A stretch of 64,000 bases of DNA from Photorhabdus akhurstii (GCF_018448925.1 NZ_RCWE01000012.1:1-64000); one strand, 5' to 3'; shown: positions 10,681 through 24,690, numbered from the stretch's first letter. Numbers and translations are program-made. The notes: a model not told the origin generated them from the letters alone.

Positions 10681-11832
10681 TTATCTTCCGCTCGAATTAA
10701 TCAATTTATATCCTGCAAATAAGGAAATAGAGAGTAAAGCAATACAAGCAAAAGCGCCGTGTAATGTCACAATATGCGCTAATCCACCTATGATTGCAGG
10801 TCCCAGCAAAATCCCTGAATATCCCATTGTAGAAACCGCGGCAACAGCCAGCGAATCAGGCATAATTTTCTGTTGACCAGAAGCGGTAAAAAGCATTGGC
10901 GCTATATTGGATAATCCGGCGCCTATCATCAGGAAAGAGAGTCCTAATATCATTGCGGTTGATGCTGAGTAAATAAGAATAAACCCAGAAGTCGCCAATA
11001 AAGCACTGCTGATAAAAACTCGTTGATGTCCATAAAGGGTAATGATCTTATCACCCATAAAGCGGCCCGATGTCATAGCAATCGCAAACAGGGTATAACC
11101 GATACCAGCCTGATGACTACTGATATTATGTACGCTGGTTAATAATATACCGCTCCAGTCCAGCATTGATCCTTCCATGATATAAGCGACAAAACAGAGA
11201 AAGCCCAATAAAATCACGATCCCATGAGGCACAGCAAAGAATGGCGTATCACCCGCTTCGGCTTCGTTCAATAACCCGCCCCATACCGGCAATAGCAATA
11301 AAATAATCAGTAATACCGCCATTACCATCACCTGGAGAGGAGATATTCCCAGAGACAATAATGCACTCACCGATCCTGCGCCGGCGATCCCGCCCAAACT
11401 AAATAACGCGTGAAAGCCAGACATAATTGGCCTCTGAGCCATTTTCTCGACCATGACGGCATGGATATTGACCACAACATCCATTGCCCCAATACCTGCA
11501 CCAAAGACAAATAAAACGCAAGCCAGCGTCAACGGCGTCGGTAATACACTTAACCCCGGCAACATCACTAATACGATCAAAGCACATAAAGTGAAAATTT
11601 TTCGGCAACCGAAACGTGCGGCTAACATGCCCGCTATTGGCATCATGATGAAAGAACCAATGCCGAATGCCAACATTAGAAGCCCCATAGCGCCATTATC
11701 AAGTTGTAGCCGTTCTTTAGCTAAAGGAATGAGGGGAGCCCAACTTGCAAGACTAAAACCAGCAATAAAAAAAGCGGCGCGCGTCGCCATAATGGGTTGT
11801 TTTACCAAAGAGATAATATTTTGATCAGACAA
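10681..11832 (-). CDS. MFS transporter, YbjJ-like
   Basis: A 383-aa membrane protein with about 12 hydrophobic segments. The pattern GLLMLAFGIGSF and AARFGCRKIF is the MFS loop 2-3 region. GFHALFSLGGIAGAG and TSGRFMGDKIITLYG resemble E. coli YbjJ, a transporter of unknown substrate. It is separated from the upstream HAD gene by a strong hairpin, so it is probably transcribed from its own promoter together with the DUF1349-like gene. The substrate is not predictable; export of the product of the neighbouring operon is only a guess. Confidence 0.85.
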   Translation of the reverse strand: MSDQNIISLVKQPIMATRAAFFIAGFSLASWAPLIPLAKERLQLDNGAMGLLMLAFGIGSFIMMPIAGMLAARFGCRKIFTLCALIVLVMLPGLSVLPTPLTLACVLFVFGAGIGAMDVVVNIHAVMVEKMAQRPIMSGFHALFSLGGIAGAGSVSALLSLGISPLQVMVMAVLLIILLLLPVWGGLLNEAEAGDTPFFAVPHGIVILLGFLCFVAYIMEGSMLDWSGILLTSVHNISSHQAGIGYTLFAIAMTSGRFMGDKIITLYGHQRVFISSALLATSGFILIYSASTAMILGLSFLMIGAGLSNIAPMLFTASGQQKIMPDSLAVAAVSTMGYSGILLGPAIIGGLAHIVTLHGAFACIALLSISLFAGYKLINSSGR

Positions 11833-11865
11833 CTCATGTTCCTTCTATATAATCCACATAAATAA

Positions 11866-11900
11866 AATGCCCTCCGCTATGACTAATAATGGAGGGCATT
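11866..11900 (-). terminator. Hairpin ending the aminotransferase-dehydrogenase-HAD operon
   Basis: AATGCCCTCC and GGAGGGCATT make a perfect 10-bp stem just after the HAD stop codon at 11904. On the minus strand a T-rich stretch follows (TTTATTTATG). Confidence 0.8.
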
Positions 11901-11903
11901 AAG

Positions 11904-12545
11904 TTACACAAAATTAATTTTAGAAAATTGCGGAATATCGGTCAGCGCCCCAATAATACGAGTCGCCTGTTGATACTGTTCCGCAACCGATAAAGCATGG
12001 GGCCAAGCATATACATAGGGAATACCCGCCTGCGTTGCTGCTGTAATCCCCAAATCGGTATCTTCAATCACTAATGTTTGATGAACATCCATAGACTTCA
12101 ATTTCAACATAGCAAGATAGGGATCTGGATAAGGTTTCGTCCTCGCAACATCATCACCAGAGATTAAAGCCGGGCTTTCATTCAACTCCAGTAATCCAAT
12201 ATTCGCCAAACAGACTTCCCGCGGCGCAGTAGAAACAAAGCCAAAAGGGATACGGTGCTGTTGTAAGGCCGCTATCAACCTGGAAATCCCTGGACGAAGG
12301 TAACTTTTAGACAGCTTATCTTTGTAAACAGAGACGATTTGGGCAGTGATCTCTTGCTGTTGCTGAGCTGGCACCCCAATGTAATCTAACGTTTCCTCCA
12401 GACTCAGGCCAATAAGTTGCTGTGGTTGTACATGCTGCGTGTAATCAGGAGCCAAATCACAAAGAACATCAAAGTGCAATTGTTCACTGTCAACAATGAC
12501 TCCATCGATATCAAAAATCACATTAAATCTATCCATGTGAAACAT
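11904..12545 (-). CDS. HAD-superfamily phosphatase / phosphomutase-like hydrolase
   Basis: 213 aa. The HAD motifs are present: FDIDGVIVDSE near residue 11 (nucleophile and general acid Asp12 and Asp14), FVSTAPREV (motif II region), RTKPYPDPY (motif III lysine) and VIEDTDLGI (motif IV). A helical cap between motifs I and II puts it with the beta-phosphoglucomutase / GS1-type phosphatases. It starts five bases after the dehydrogenase stop, so it is the last gene of a three-gene operon. It probably dephosphorylates a small molecule; the substrate is unknown. A Met four codons in is an alternative start. Confidence 0.88.
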   Translation of the reverse strand: MFHMDRFNVIFDIDGVIVDSEQLHFDVLCDLAPDYTQHVQPQQLIGLSLEETLDYIGVPAQQQQEITAQIVSVYKDKLSKSYLRPGISRLIAALQQHRIPFGFVSTAPREVCLANIGLLELNESPALISGDDVARTKPYPDPYLAMLKLKSMDVHQTLVIEDTDLGITAATQAGIPYVYAWPHALSVAEQYQQATRIIGALTDIPQFSKINFV

Positions 12546-12549
12546 TCCA

Positions 12550-13611
12550 TTATTTTAGATCGGAAATACGGATCAGCACTTTACAGTTCGGAGTAAACAG
12601 TGGTTTTTGGCTTTTGCACGCAATATCACAACCCACAGTGAGAAAAGCCTGCAAGTAATCATTAAAATCAAAAACTTGGCTGACCAGACGACCGGCTGGA
12701 ATAACACCATCACGGATCATGGTATAAGCACGCTCAAAACTGTTATTCAGAGAATCAATGGAACCAATCACGGAAAGGCTCTTATCAGCAATTTTCAAGA
12801 TATCAAGATTGGCATGCTTATCTTTAAGCGCGACATTCAACAATTTTCCGCCAGGCGCCAAATGGTCAAAAATGTATTCGGTTAACTGGCCGGTCGTATC
12901 CACACATAGATCGATAAGCGCTAATTTATCACCATATTGTTGCGCCAATGCCTCATCAAAATCAGTATACAGCTCACATTCCGGCGGCAGATTTTCTTTG
13001 GCAAATTGAACACGACTTTCGTTTTTCTCGACCATGAAAGCCTTAACGCCTTTGGCATGTAAAGCCCAAATGTAGAGCATTCCCATTGGGCCTGCGCCAG
13101 CGACCGCCGCACGAATATTAGTATGAGTAATGCCCAGTTTATCAACCCCGGTCAGTGTGCAACTGAGTGGCTCAGTCAATGATGCCTCTTCCATACTGAC
13201 ATGATCATCCAGCTTTATCAGTGAACTCTCTTTAGCCAGATACTGTTCAGCAAATGCCCCGTCATAGGAAACCCCCGCTTCGGTTCCCAATTTTTTCTCA
13301 CAATGATTTGGACTACCTGTCTGGCACATCCGACAATGCCCACAGGAATAGGTTGGATTGATAACAACACGATCACCCACATTAAAATGTGTGACACCCT
13401 TCCCTATTTGCGCAATAACTCCCGTTGTTTCATGGCCCAGAGTGGTTCCCGGAATAGCAACAGGATAAGATCCGGTGATAATCCCAACATCCGTACCACA
13501 AACGCCACACACCGCAATATCAACGACGACATCATCAGGTTCAACACAGCGTAACGGTTCAACATCCTGGATTTGCACATCCCACACCCGATTAAATTTA
13601 AGCGCTTTCAT
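12550..13611 (-). CDS. Zinc-dependent medium-chain alcohol dehydrogenase
   Basis: 353 aa. The catalytic zinc region is CGVCGTDVG and GHETTG. The structural zinc loop has four cysteines in CGHCRMCQTGSPNHC. The nucleotide-binding motif is AVAGAGPMGML. This is the threonine/sorbitol dehydrogenase branch of the MDR superfamily. It oxidises a secondary alcohol or reduces the ketone with NAD(P). Its ATG shares one base with the aminotransferase stop (TAATG), so an alcohol/ketone step coupled to transamination is plausible. The exact substrate cannot be told. Confidence 0.88.
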   Translation of the reverse strand: MKALKFNRVWDVQIQDVEPLRCVEPDDVVVDIAVCGVCGTDVGIITGSYPVAIPGTTLGHETTGVIAQIGKGVTHFNVGDRVVINPTYSCGHCRMCQTGSPNHCEKKLGTEAGVSYDGAFAEQYLAKESSLIKLDDHVSMEEASLTEPLSCTLTGVDKLGITHTNIRAAVAGAGPMGMLYIWALHAKGVKAFMVEKNESRVQFAKENLPPECELYTDFDEALAQQYGDKLALIDLCVDTTGQLTEYIFDHLAPGGKLLNVALKDKHANLDILKIADKSLSVIGSIDSLNNSFERAYTMIRDGVIPAGRLVSQVFDFNDYLQAFLTVGCDIACKSQKPLFTPNCKVLIRISDLK

Positions 13612-14864
13612 TACGCTACCTCCTTGGTATCCAGCATATTTAATGTCATATCAGCAAAAGTCAGATCAAGCTTATGCAAAATTTCGTTTAAATGTTCCTG
13701 AGTACAAATTAGCGGCGGACGAACTTTAAGCGCACGACCTTTACCATAACGAGAACCACGGATGATCAAATTATGGGAATTCGCTATTGCGATCGCTTGT
13801 GCCGCAAATTCCGGTGATGGCGTATCAAAGCCAAACATATAACCGACGCCCCTAACACCGGTAATCTCTGGGTATTTATGCTGTAATGCTAATAAGCCAT
13901 CACGTAAATAAGCTTCATGACGTTGCACATTCTCCAGAACCTGTTCGTCTTCGATAATATCGATAATTTCGTTGAGAGCTGTTAATGAAAGAGGGTTAGC
14001 GCCTGATGTGCTGGAATGTTCGAATGACTCTAATACATCTAATGAACTCCGCATCAGCACACCACCGGTAGGAATACCTATGCCACCAGCGCCCTTAGCG
14101 AAAACAATAATATCCGGTTCTAATTCTTTAGCGTAACCGGTTGAAGCAAAGAATGTTCCGGTACGGCCAAATCCAGTCTGTACTTCATCCGCGATAATAA
14201 TAATGTCATGTTTATGGCAGATGTCTCTGATCTTACGGTAAAAATCGACGGGGAAAACGTTATTTCCGCCGTTTCCTTGAATCGGTTCAATAATAAGACA
14301 AGCAATATTGTCATTTGAACCCAATTGAATAAATTGTTCTAAGTCAAGATATTGATTGGGTTCTGTATTTGGTCCAAGTTCTGACATAACACTAGCAGGG
14401 GTTGGAACTTTTAAAGAACCATCAATGTTGACATGAAAATCTTTAATTCTAAAAGCATTACCCGAAATTTGCGCTGTGGCTAAAGACTGACCATGATGAG
14501 CCAGAAAGAAAGAGATAACTCCTGAACGCCCTGTTGCTTTTTGCGCGATACGAATTGCACATTCAACCGCCCCAGAACCGGAAACATCACGCAACCATAT
14601 TCTATCAATGCCCTTAGGGGTGTGTTTAACTAATTTAGCCAAAATATATTGTGACATTTCATGGGTATAGGCTGAACTCAGATGTGTACATCTATCGATC
14701 TGCTGTTTTAATTTTTCTGTTATTCTGCGATTAGTGTACCCAAGTGGAAGGTTAAATGTCCCCGAAGCTGCATCGATATACTTTTCACCATCAATTTCCA
14801 GATAAGGGCCGTTCCCAACAAAGCGAGAAAGCACATCTTCAAATCGTTTACCATTTTCCATCAT
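13611..14864 (-). CDS. Class III PLP-dependent aminotransferase
   Basis: 417 aa. The class III signature IIADEVQTGFGRTGTFFAS and the PLP lysine in VFAKGAGGIGIPTGG are both present, with an N-terminal YIDAASGTFNLPLGY strand. The family transfers amino groups between 2-oxoglutarate or pyruvate and omega-amino or amino-sugar/ketone substrates. It is first in an operon with the dehydrogenase and HAD phosphatase. Together these could oxidise a hydroxyl to a ketone, aminate it and remove a phosphate, as in amino-alcohol or aminocyclitol routes; this is inference. The upstream sequence is AT-rich. Confidence 0.88.
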   Translation of the reverse strand: MMENGKRFEDVLSRFVGNGPYLEIDGEKYIDAASGTFNLPLGYTNRRITEKLKQQIDRCTHLSSAYTHEMSQYILAKLVKHTPKGIDRIWLRDVSGSGAVECAIRIAQKATGRSGVISFFLAHHGQSLATAQISGNAFRIKDFHVNIDGSLKVPTPASVMSELGPNTEPNQYLDLEQFIQLGSNDNIACLIIEPIQGNGGNNVFPVDFYRKIRDICHKHDIIIIADEVQTGFGRTGTFFASTGYAKELEPDIIVFAKGAGGIGIPTGGVLMRSSLDVLESFEHSSTSGANPLSLTALNEIIDIIEDEQVLENVQRHEAYLRDGLLALQHKYPEITGVRGVGYMFGFDTPSPEFAAQAIAIANSHNLIIRGSRYGKGRALKVRPPLICTQEHLNEILHKLDLTFADMTLNMLDTKEVA

Positions 14865-15419
14865 TTCATTACCCTAATTAATCATTTCTAACTATAAGAA
14901 AGCACAATAATCTTTAACAGGTAAGAGAATATTTACTAAAAATTAATTTAGATCAACAAAGAACATGTAAAAACATCAAAAACATTTAAAAAATTAAAGT
15001 ATTTTGTATAAAATACATTATTATTTTGAATGATTAATTAATGGCATGCAGAACTGCTGATCTATCGGGTTATGACAAAAAATTCTATTAAAAATCCTGC
15101 AAAACTGTACTAAAAATCTCTCCCTTTCCGACTTTTGCGCTGATGATTAAGAGCATTTATATTTACGCGTGGTTATTTTCTAAAGGTGATAAAATGTAAT
15201 AAAAAATTCTCGATTATTTCTATTTGTCTGAAACGGCGTGCTTTTCATACACTGAATATAGCCAGACTCTCGACTAACATTCAAATGTCGAGTACAGAAC
15301 GCACTGATTATTACAGCGCGATATTGTTTATCTGCATTTATAATATTTTGACATTAAAAATAATCAGATATTACTATCAGGGATAGCCTTTTGAGGTGAT
15401 ATATCAGGTATTTTTTTCC
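14865..15419. other. AT-rich intergenic region
   Basis: Contains no convincing gene. A 66-codon frame at 15186-15386 has no ribosome binding site or recognisable sequence. The region presumably carries the promoter of the aminotransferase operon, but no operator could be identified. Confidence 0.4.
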
Positions 15420-15546
15420 TATACCCTATGGATTTCAAGATGTATCGCGGCGGCAAGGGAGTGAATCCCCGGGAGCATAGCGAACTATGTGACCGGGGTG
15501 AGCGAGTGCAGCCAACAAAGAGACAACTTGAAAGATGACGGGTATA
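15420..15546 (+). repeat. ERIC element (intergenic repeat), copy 1
   Basis: About 127 bp, ending in imperfect inverted repeats TATACCC...TTTCAAG and CTTGAAAGATGACGGGTATA. The interior carries GTGAATCCCCGGGAGCAT and GTGACCGGGGTGAGCGAG, which match the sites used for ERIC1R and ERIC2 typing primers. The centre can fold into a long hairpin (CCCCGG...CCGGGG). Other copies: 26423-26549 and 45052-45166. Confidence 0.9.
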
Positions 15547-15803
15547 TATAAAATTCTTTTAAAAATACCCATACAAGCTAGTCGGTTTACACCAATGAAT
15601 AGCTCGTATAAAGTTCAGTCTTTAAAAAAAGTAAAGGGTTCAGTCTGTGGGTAATCCTTAAACATCCCTATCGTCAGCTTGAAATGATTTGCCAGTAGGA
15701 TTTCTGGTGTATCCAAGATCTTTGGTCGCACTAAAGAATCAATTCCACTGAGCCTATTCACCAATAAAACCACCACCATTATTGAAATTTCAAAAGAACA
15801 CAC

Positions 15804-16997
15804 ATGCAAAATTATATTCTTCTACTACTTAGCCTGGCACTTTTTGGACCTTTGGGTGTCGATGTATTCTTGCCTACCGTCCCAGCTATCGCCGAGGATT
15901 TTAAAGTTAACAATGAAGTTATTCAGTCAACGATTTCTTTGTTTTTATTAATTATGGGGCTAGGCCAGTTAATCGCCGGACCACTGGTAGATAAATTCGG
16001 CCGTCGACCAGTGGCCCTAACGGGTATCACCTTATATATCATCGGTTCTGTGATCGCAGCGCTTTCTACTTTTCCCGAAATTTTTATTGCCGCGCGAATT
16101 ATTCAAGGATGCGCTGTCTGCTGTACCAGTGTCGTCTGCGTTAGCGGTGTGCGTGATCGCCTAAACGGTGATGAGGCGGCCAAAGCCTATGGATTTATTA
16201 ACGGTACGCTAAATATTGTTCCGGCTCTCGCGCCATTACTTGGCGGTATTTTGGCCGAAATTTTCAACTGGCGGGCGCCATTTTGGTTTTTGACTTGCTA
16301 CTCAGTTATTGCACTACTGATCATTGCCGCCTGGTTACCAGAAACGCGCCCCGCTAATACTAAGACTGTTCACGGGCTACCACTGAAACAATACTTCCAA
16401 ATTCTTAGCAATGCCCAGTTTATGCATTTTGCCTTGGTTAACGCCGGCATTATGGGCATAGTCATTACCTATGTGTCATTTGCCCCCACCGTGCTGATGA
16501 CCGAGGGTCATGTATCACCGCTAGCCTTTTCATTGATTTTTGGCGGCAACGGACTCTGGGCGATGATCGCCTTCCTAACCGTAAACAAAATCATCCATCG
16601 AATTGGTCGCCCTGGCTGCCTGCTATTAGGGGCAATTCTGATGGCGCTGGCTAGCCTGTCTCTATTTTCTGGCATGCATCTGCCGACTGTCGCCAGCCAG
16701 CACTGGCTAAGCTACATGTTGCCGGTTGCTTTCGCTTGTACAGGTATGGCATTTGCTATGGGGCCTGCGACCAGTTATGCGCTAGAACCTTATTCTGACG
16801 AAGCCGGTGTCGCTTCTGCACTGATAGGATTCGTCCAGATGGCTGTCGGCTCCTCTCTCTCACTCATCGCGATGGTGTTGCCATTTTCGCTCAAACAGTC
16901 ACTGGTGTTAATCATGCTACTCGGTACCGCGCTAACCCTGTCAGCACACCTACGCAGTCGTAACCTGAAAGGACGGGTAGTTTCGCTAGAATCTTAA
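15804..16997 (+). CDS. MFS drug efflux transporter, Bcr/CflA-MdtL type
   Basis: 397 aa with 12 predicted membrane segments. LFGPLGVDVFLPTVPAIAEDF in the first helix region and AGPLVDKFGRRPVALTG in loop 2-3 are typical of the DHA1 Bcr/CflA group. ARIIQGCAVCCTSVV and APLLGGILAEIFNWRAPFWFL match motif C and the following loop. It probably exports small hydrophobic compounds by proton antiport. It ends seven bases from the convergent malT stop. Upstream (15547-15803) there is an open minus-strand frame of 64 codons that I could not assign. Confidence 0.88.
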   Translation: MQNYILLLLSLALFGPLGVDVFLPTVPAIAEDFKVNNEVIQSTISLFLLIMGLGQLIAGPLVDKFGRRPVALTGITLYIIGSVIAALSTFPEIFIAARIIQGCAVCCTSVVCVSGVRDRLNGDEAAKAYGFINGTLNIVPALAPLLGGILAEIFNWRAPFWFLTCYSVIALLIIAAWLPETRPANTKTVHGLPLKQYFQILSNAQFMHFALVNAGIMGIVITYVSFAPTVLMTEGHVSPLAFSLIFGGNGLWAMIAFLTVNKIIHRIGRPGCLLLGAILMALASLSLFSGMHLPTVASQHWLSYMLPVAFACTGMAFAMGPATSYALEPYSDEAGVASALIGFVQMAVGSSLSLIAMVLPFSLKQSLVLIMLLGTALTLSAHLRSRNLKGRVVSLES

Positions 16998-17004
16998 ATA
17001 TCTG

Positions 17005-20141
<3,137 letters not shown>

Positions 20142-22544
20142 ATGCAACAGCCCAGATTAGATAAAGCCCAGTTTCAGGCTGCGCTGACACGTCAATGGCA
20201 GCGCTTTGGCCTCGGTTCAGCACAGGAAATGACCCAGCATCAGTGGTGGCAAGCCGTTAGCGCGGCCCTGTCAGAGCTGTTGCCCGCATGCCCTGTTATC
20301 AATCATTCCGACCAACAACGCCATGTGAACTACATCTCGATGGAGTTTCTGATTGGCCGTTTGACCGCAAACAATCTGCTTAACCTTGGTTGGTATGAAG
20401 ACGTTCAGGCTTACCTGGCAGAAGAAAATATTATTCTCAGCGATCTTCTGGAACAAGAAACCGACCCCGCTTTAGGTAACGGAGGATTGGGACGGCTCGC
20501 CGCCTGTTTTCTTGACTCTATGGCAACCGTCGGTCAGCCGGCAATTGGCTATGGTCTGAATTATCAATACGGCCTGTTCCGCCAATCCTTTGAACAAGGG
20601 CAACAAATTGAAGAACCAGACAATTGGGGACGAGAATCCTATCCCTGGTTCCGCCATAACACTCAGTTAGATGTTGAAGTGAATTTCGGTGGCAAAATCG
20701 TCATAACCGATGATGGACGCGAAATCTGGGCGCCTGACTTTACCTTGATTGGAGAAGCCTGGGATCTACCCGTCATTGGTTACCGTAATGGCATTACCCA
20801 ACCATTGCGCCTGTGGCAAGCAACCCATGCCGAGCCATTTGATCTCGACAAATTCAACGCTGGGCAATTTCTGGCCGCGGAACAGCAAGGTGTTGAAGCC
20901 GCTAAGCTAACGAAAGTTCTCTATCCGAATGATAATCATCAAGAAGGCAAACGCCTGCGCCTGATGCAACAATATTTCCAGTGTGCCTGCTCCGTCGCAG
21001 ATATCCTGCGTCGCCATCATCTGGCGGGCCGCAAAATGGAAGATCTGCCTAAGCATGAAGTGATTCAGCTTAACGATACCCATCCAACGATCGCCATCCC
21101 TGAAATGATGCGCATTCTACTGGATAAACACCAGATGAGTTGGGAAACGGCATGGGAGATAACCAGCCATACTTTCGCCTATACCAACCATACCCTGATG
21201 CCAGAAGGTTTGGAATGTTGGGACGAGGATCTAGTCAGCCACCTGCTGCCACGCCATTACAGCATCATTAAAGAAATTAACTACCGGTTTAAAAAGTTGG
21301 TGGACAAAAACTGGCCCGGCGAGCAAGCCGTATGGGAAAAATTAGCCGTACATTATAACCATCAGATACGCATGGCGAATCTTTGCGTTGTCGCGGGCTT
21401 TGCCGTAAACGGGGTAGCCGCGCTGCACTCACAGCTCATCGTTAAGGATCTGTTTCCTGAATACCATCAACTATGGCCGAATAAGTTTCTCAACGTGACA
21501 AATGGCGTTACCCCGCGTCGCTGGATCAAGCAGTGTAACCCGGCACTGTCAGGATTGCTTGACCGTACGCTTAATCGCGAATGGGTTAACGATCTTGATG
21601 CCCTTAAAGCACTTGAACCCTATGCAGATGACGCCGCTTTCCGCGAAGAGTACCGAGCTATCAAACAAGACAACAAGATCCTGCTATCCAATTATGTCAA
21701 TAAAGTAATGGGGCTTAAGCTAGATCCAAGCGCCATTTTTGATGTGCAAATTAAACGATTGCATGAATATAAGCGTCAGCATCTGAACCTGTTGCATATC
21801 CTATCGCTCTATAAACAAATTCAGGAAAATCCGGCGCTGGATATCATGCCGCGCGTGTTCCTGTTCGGCGCAAAAGCCGCGCCTGGCTACTATTTGGCAA
21901 AAAACATTATCTCTGCCATCAATCAGGCGGCGGAAAAAATCAATAATGATCCTATCGTCCGAGATCGCATTAAGATCGCTTTTATCCCCGATTACAAAGT
22001 TTCTGTCGCAGAACTCATGATCCCGGCTGCCGATGTTTCAGAACAAATCTCCACTGCCGGTAAAGAAGCTTCCGGTACCGGCAACATGAAACTGGCGCTA
22101 AATGGCGCCCTGACCATCGGAACACTAGATGGAGCGAATGTCGAAATTGCCGAACAGGTCGGGGATGACCATATCTTCATTTTCGGGCATACCGTAGAAG
22201 AAGTGAAAGCCTTAAAAGCTGCCGGTTACGACCCGCTGAAACTACTCAAGGAAGATCAGCATCTGGACAACATCCTCAAGGCGCTGGCTAGCGGCGAGTT
22301 CAGCTATAGCGACAAACGAGCATTCGATATGCTGCTACATAGTCTGATTGAAGGTGGCGATCCTTATCTGGTATTAGCTGATTTTGCCTCCTATTGTGAC
22401 GCGCATAAACGAATCGATACCTTGTACCGCGATACTCAAAGCTGGACACGCAGCGCCATTCTAAATACCGCCCGGATGGGAATGTTCAGCTCTGACCGGA
22501 CAATCCGTGATTATCAACAGCGTATCTGGCAAGCAAAGAGATAA
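20142..22544 (+). CDS. malP: Maltodextrin phosphorylase MalP
   Basis: 800 aa, against 797 in E. coli. It releases glucose 1-phosphate from the non-reducing end of maltodextrins in the cytoplasm. Family blocks include [44 protein letters not shown] and [44 protein letters not shown] contains the PLP lysine. Glycogen phosphorylase is the alternative, but the length, the malQ partner nine bases downstream and the adjacent malT favour MalP. An AGGATG-containing leader precedes the ATG. Confidence 0.97.
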   Translation: MQQPRLDKAQFQAALTRQWQRFGLGSAQEMTQHQWWQAVSAALSELLPACPVINHSDQQRHVNYISMEFLIGRLTANNLLNLGWYEDVQAYLAEENIILSDLLEQETDPALGNGGLGRLAACFLDSMATVGQPAIGYGLNYQYGLFRQSFEQGQQIEEPDNWGRESYPWFRHNTQLDVEVNFGGKIVITDDGREIWAPDFTLIGEAWDLPVIGYRNGITQPLRLWQATHAEPFDLDKFNAGQFLAAEQQGVEAAKLTKVLYPNDNHQEGKRLRLMQQYFQCACSVADILRRHHLAGRKMEDLPKHEVIQLNDTHPTIAIPEMMRILLDKHQMSWETAWEITSHTFAYTNHTLMPEGLECWDEDLVSHLLPRHYSIIKEINYRFKKLVDKNWPGEQAVWEKLAVHYNHQIRMANLCVVAGFAVNGVAALHSQLIVKDLFPEYHQLWPNKFLNVTNGVTPRRWIKQCNPALSGLLDRTLNREWVNDLDALKALEPYADDAAFREEYRAIKQDNKILLSNYVNKVMGLKLDPSAIFDVQIKRLHEYKRQHLNLLHILSLYKQIQENPALDIMPRVFLFGAKAAPGYYLAKNIISAINQAAEKINNDPIVRDRIKIAFIPDYKVSVAELMIPAADVSEQISTAGKEASGTGNMKLALNGALTIGTLDGANVEIAEQVGDDHIFIFGHTVEEVKALKAAGYDPLKLLKEDQHLDNILKALASGEFSYSDKRAFDMLLHSLIEGGDPYLVLADFASYCDAHKRIDTLYRDTQSWTRSAILNTARMGMFSSDRTIRDYQQRIWQAKR

Positions 22545-22553
22545 GGAAAAATC

Positions 22554-24641
22554 ATGGAGGAGAAAAGCCTCGATCATTTAGCGACCGAGGCTGGCATTGT
22601 CGCCAGCTATATTAATGCTTATGGTAAACCGCAAGCGATTCCGGCAGAAACCCGACACTACTTGTTGGATGCGATAAGTGAAAACAAACCGGCCAGCGAG
22701 CCGGTTTCCCCCTTGCCGACAGTAAAAGTTTTTACTCAAGGCGAGCACTTCACCATCACCCTGAAAGATGAAGAGCACTACCAATGGCAGATACAGACAG
22801 AACAAGGAGAGGAATTTCAGGGGCATTGCCGCCACATATTGACGCTACCTGATACGCTTGCTCTGGGCTACCATCACCTCACTTTGACACAAGAAAACCA
22901 ATGCTGGTCTGTGCGGATTATCGTAGCGCCCAAACGCTGCTACGAACCAGATGCCCTGCAAAGAAGAAAAAAACTTTGGGGCGCCTGTGTGCAACTCTAC
23001 ACCCTGCGTTCAGAAAACAACTGGGGAATCGGCGATTTTGGCGACCTGAAACACATGCTGAAAGAGATAGCAGCACGCGGAGGCGCCTTCATCGGGTTGA
23101 ACCCATTGCATGCATTGCACCCAGCCATGCCAGAAAGCGCCAGCCCCTATAGCCCCTCTTCACGCAACTGGCTCAATGTGATTTACATTGACGTTAATCA
23201 GATTGAAGATTTCAAACTCAGTGAAAAAGCACAGAGTTGGTGGCAATCACCAGAGACTCAACGCACGTTACAGTATTCCCGCGGCACAAAATGGGTGGAT
23301 TACACCACAGTGATGGCGTTGAAAATGGCAGCACTGCGTCTGGCACATCAACAATTCAGTACGCGCCCAGAACACGATTCCCAACAAACCGCTTTCCGCC
23401 AATTTGTCATTCAGGGTGATGAATGTCTCTACTATCAAGCCGCTTATGACGCCCTGCATTGCCGACTATATGCCGAAGATAACTCCTATTGGGGCTGGCC
23501 GGTATGGCCGGAAAAATACCGCGATCCGCACAGCGAAGCCGTACAAACATTTTGCCAGTCTCACCCACAGGAAGTGGAATTTTTCCTCTGGTTACAGTGG
23601 CTGGCCGATACTCAACTTGCAGACTGCTTTGCACAAAGCCAAACAAGCGGCATGCCGATTGGGCTTTACCGTGATTTGGCCGTCGGCGTAGCGGAAGGCG
23701 GATCGGAAACCTGGTGCAACCGGGTTGTCTACTGCACTAAAGCATCAGTGGGAGCGCCACCGGATGCTCTTGGGCCACTGGGTCAAAACTGGGGCCTCCC
23801 CCCCATGAATCCTCATGTTTTGCAAACCCAGGCTTACCAACCGTTCATTCAACTGCTGCGCACAAATATGACCTATTGCGGCGCGCTACGCATTGACCAC
23901 GTGATGTCGATGCTCAGGCTCTGGTGGATTCCCTATGGCGAAACCGCCGACAAAGGAGCATATGTACACTACCCGGTTGATGATCTGATGGCGATTCTGG
24001 CATTAGAAAGCCAACGCCATCGCTGTCTGGTTATTGGTGAAGATTTGGGAATTGTACCGGAAGAAATTGTCGGCAAACTGCGCGACAGCGGTGTCTATTC
24101 TTATAAAGTGCTCTACTTTGAGCGTCATGGCAATGGAGAATACCGTGCGCCTGAGGATTACCCGATACAAGCAATGGCGACCATCACCACCCATGATTTA
24201 CCGACCTTGCGTGGATTTTGGCAAAGCGCCGATTTGATACTTGGGGAATCACTCAAGTTATATCCTGATAAAGACCTGCTTCAAGGGTTACATACTGACC
24301 GTCAAGCGAGCAAACAAGGGTTATTAGAAGGCTTACATCGCAACGGCTGTATCCCGGAACATATCGGTCACATAGCAAAAGAAATAGACATGTCACCGAT
24401 AATAAACCAAGGGCTACATCGTTATATCGCCCACAGTGCCTGCGCACTACTGGGCCTACAACCCGAAGATTGGCTGGATATGGACAAACCGGTCAATATT
24501 CCAGGTACGGTCATGGAATATCCTAACTGGCGACGTAAATTGAATACCACTCTGGAAACCCTGTTTGGTGATGATCATGTCAACCAATTGCTGAAAGATG
24601 TAGATAGATGCCGTAAAAAAACGGGAATAGCCAGAGGTTAA
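22554..24641 (+). CDS. malQ: 4-alpha-glucanotransferase (amylomaltase) MalQ
   Basis: 695 aa, GH77 family. It transfers maltosyl and longer units between maltodextrins to release glucose and feed MalP. The motifs are LYTLRSENNWGIGDFGDL, ASPYSPSSRNWLNVIYID, GALRIDHVMSMLRLWWIP (catalytic Asp), LVIGEDLGIVPEEI (catalytic Glu) and TITTHDLPTLRGFW (transition-state Asp). It follows malP by nine bases with AAGGAAAAATC before the ATG, forming malPQ. Confidence 0.97.
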   Translation: MEEKSLDHLATEAGIVASYINAYGKPQAIPAETRHYLLDAISENKPASEPVSPLPTVKVFTQGEHFTITLKDEEHYQWQIQTEQGEEFQGHCRHILTLPDTLALGYHHLTLTQENQCWSVRIIVAPKRCYEPDALQRRKKLWGACVQLYTLRSENNWGIGDFGDLKHMLKEIAARGGAFIGLNPLHALHPAMPESASPYSPSSRNWLNVIYIDVNQIEDFKLSEKAQSWWQSPETQRTLQYSRGTKWVDYTTVMALKMAALRLAHQQFSTRPEHDSQQTAFRQFVIQGDECLYYQAAYDALHCRLYAEDNSYWGWPVWPEKYRDPHSEAVQTFCQSHPQEVEFFLWLQWLADTQLADCFAQSQTSGMPIGLYRDLAVGVAEGGSETWCNRVVYCTKASVGAPPDALGPLGQNWGLPPMNPHVLQTQAYQPFIQLLRTNMTYCGALRIDHVMSMLRLWWIPYGETADKGAYVHYPVDDLMAILALESQRHRCLVIGEDLGIVPEEIVGKLRDSGVYSYKVLYFERHGNGEYRAPEDYPIQAMATITTHDLPTLRGFWQSADLILGESLKLYPDKDLLQGLHTDRQASKQGLLEGLHRNGCIPEHIGHIAKEIDMSPIINQGLHRYIAHSACALLGLQPEDWLDMDKPVNIPGTVMEYPNWRRKLNTTLETLFGDDHVNQLLKDVDRCRKKTGIARG

Positions 24642-24690
24642 ATGCCGTAACGTCTATTTCTCCTCCGAAAGCATTATCCTGTCCAGTTTA

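Noticed and set aside
15615-15809. 64-codon minus-strand frame (…LDTPEILLANHFKLTIGMFK…) before the efflux gene
   Set aside because: Sequence looks protein-like and may be the tail of a decayed gene, but I could not place it in a family and its start overlaps the MFS start codon.
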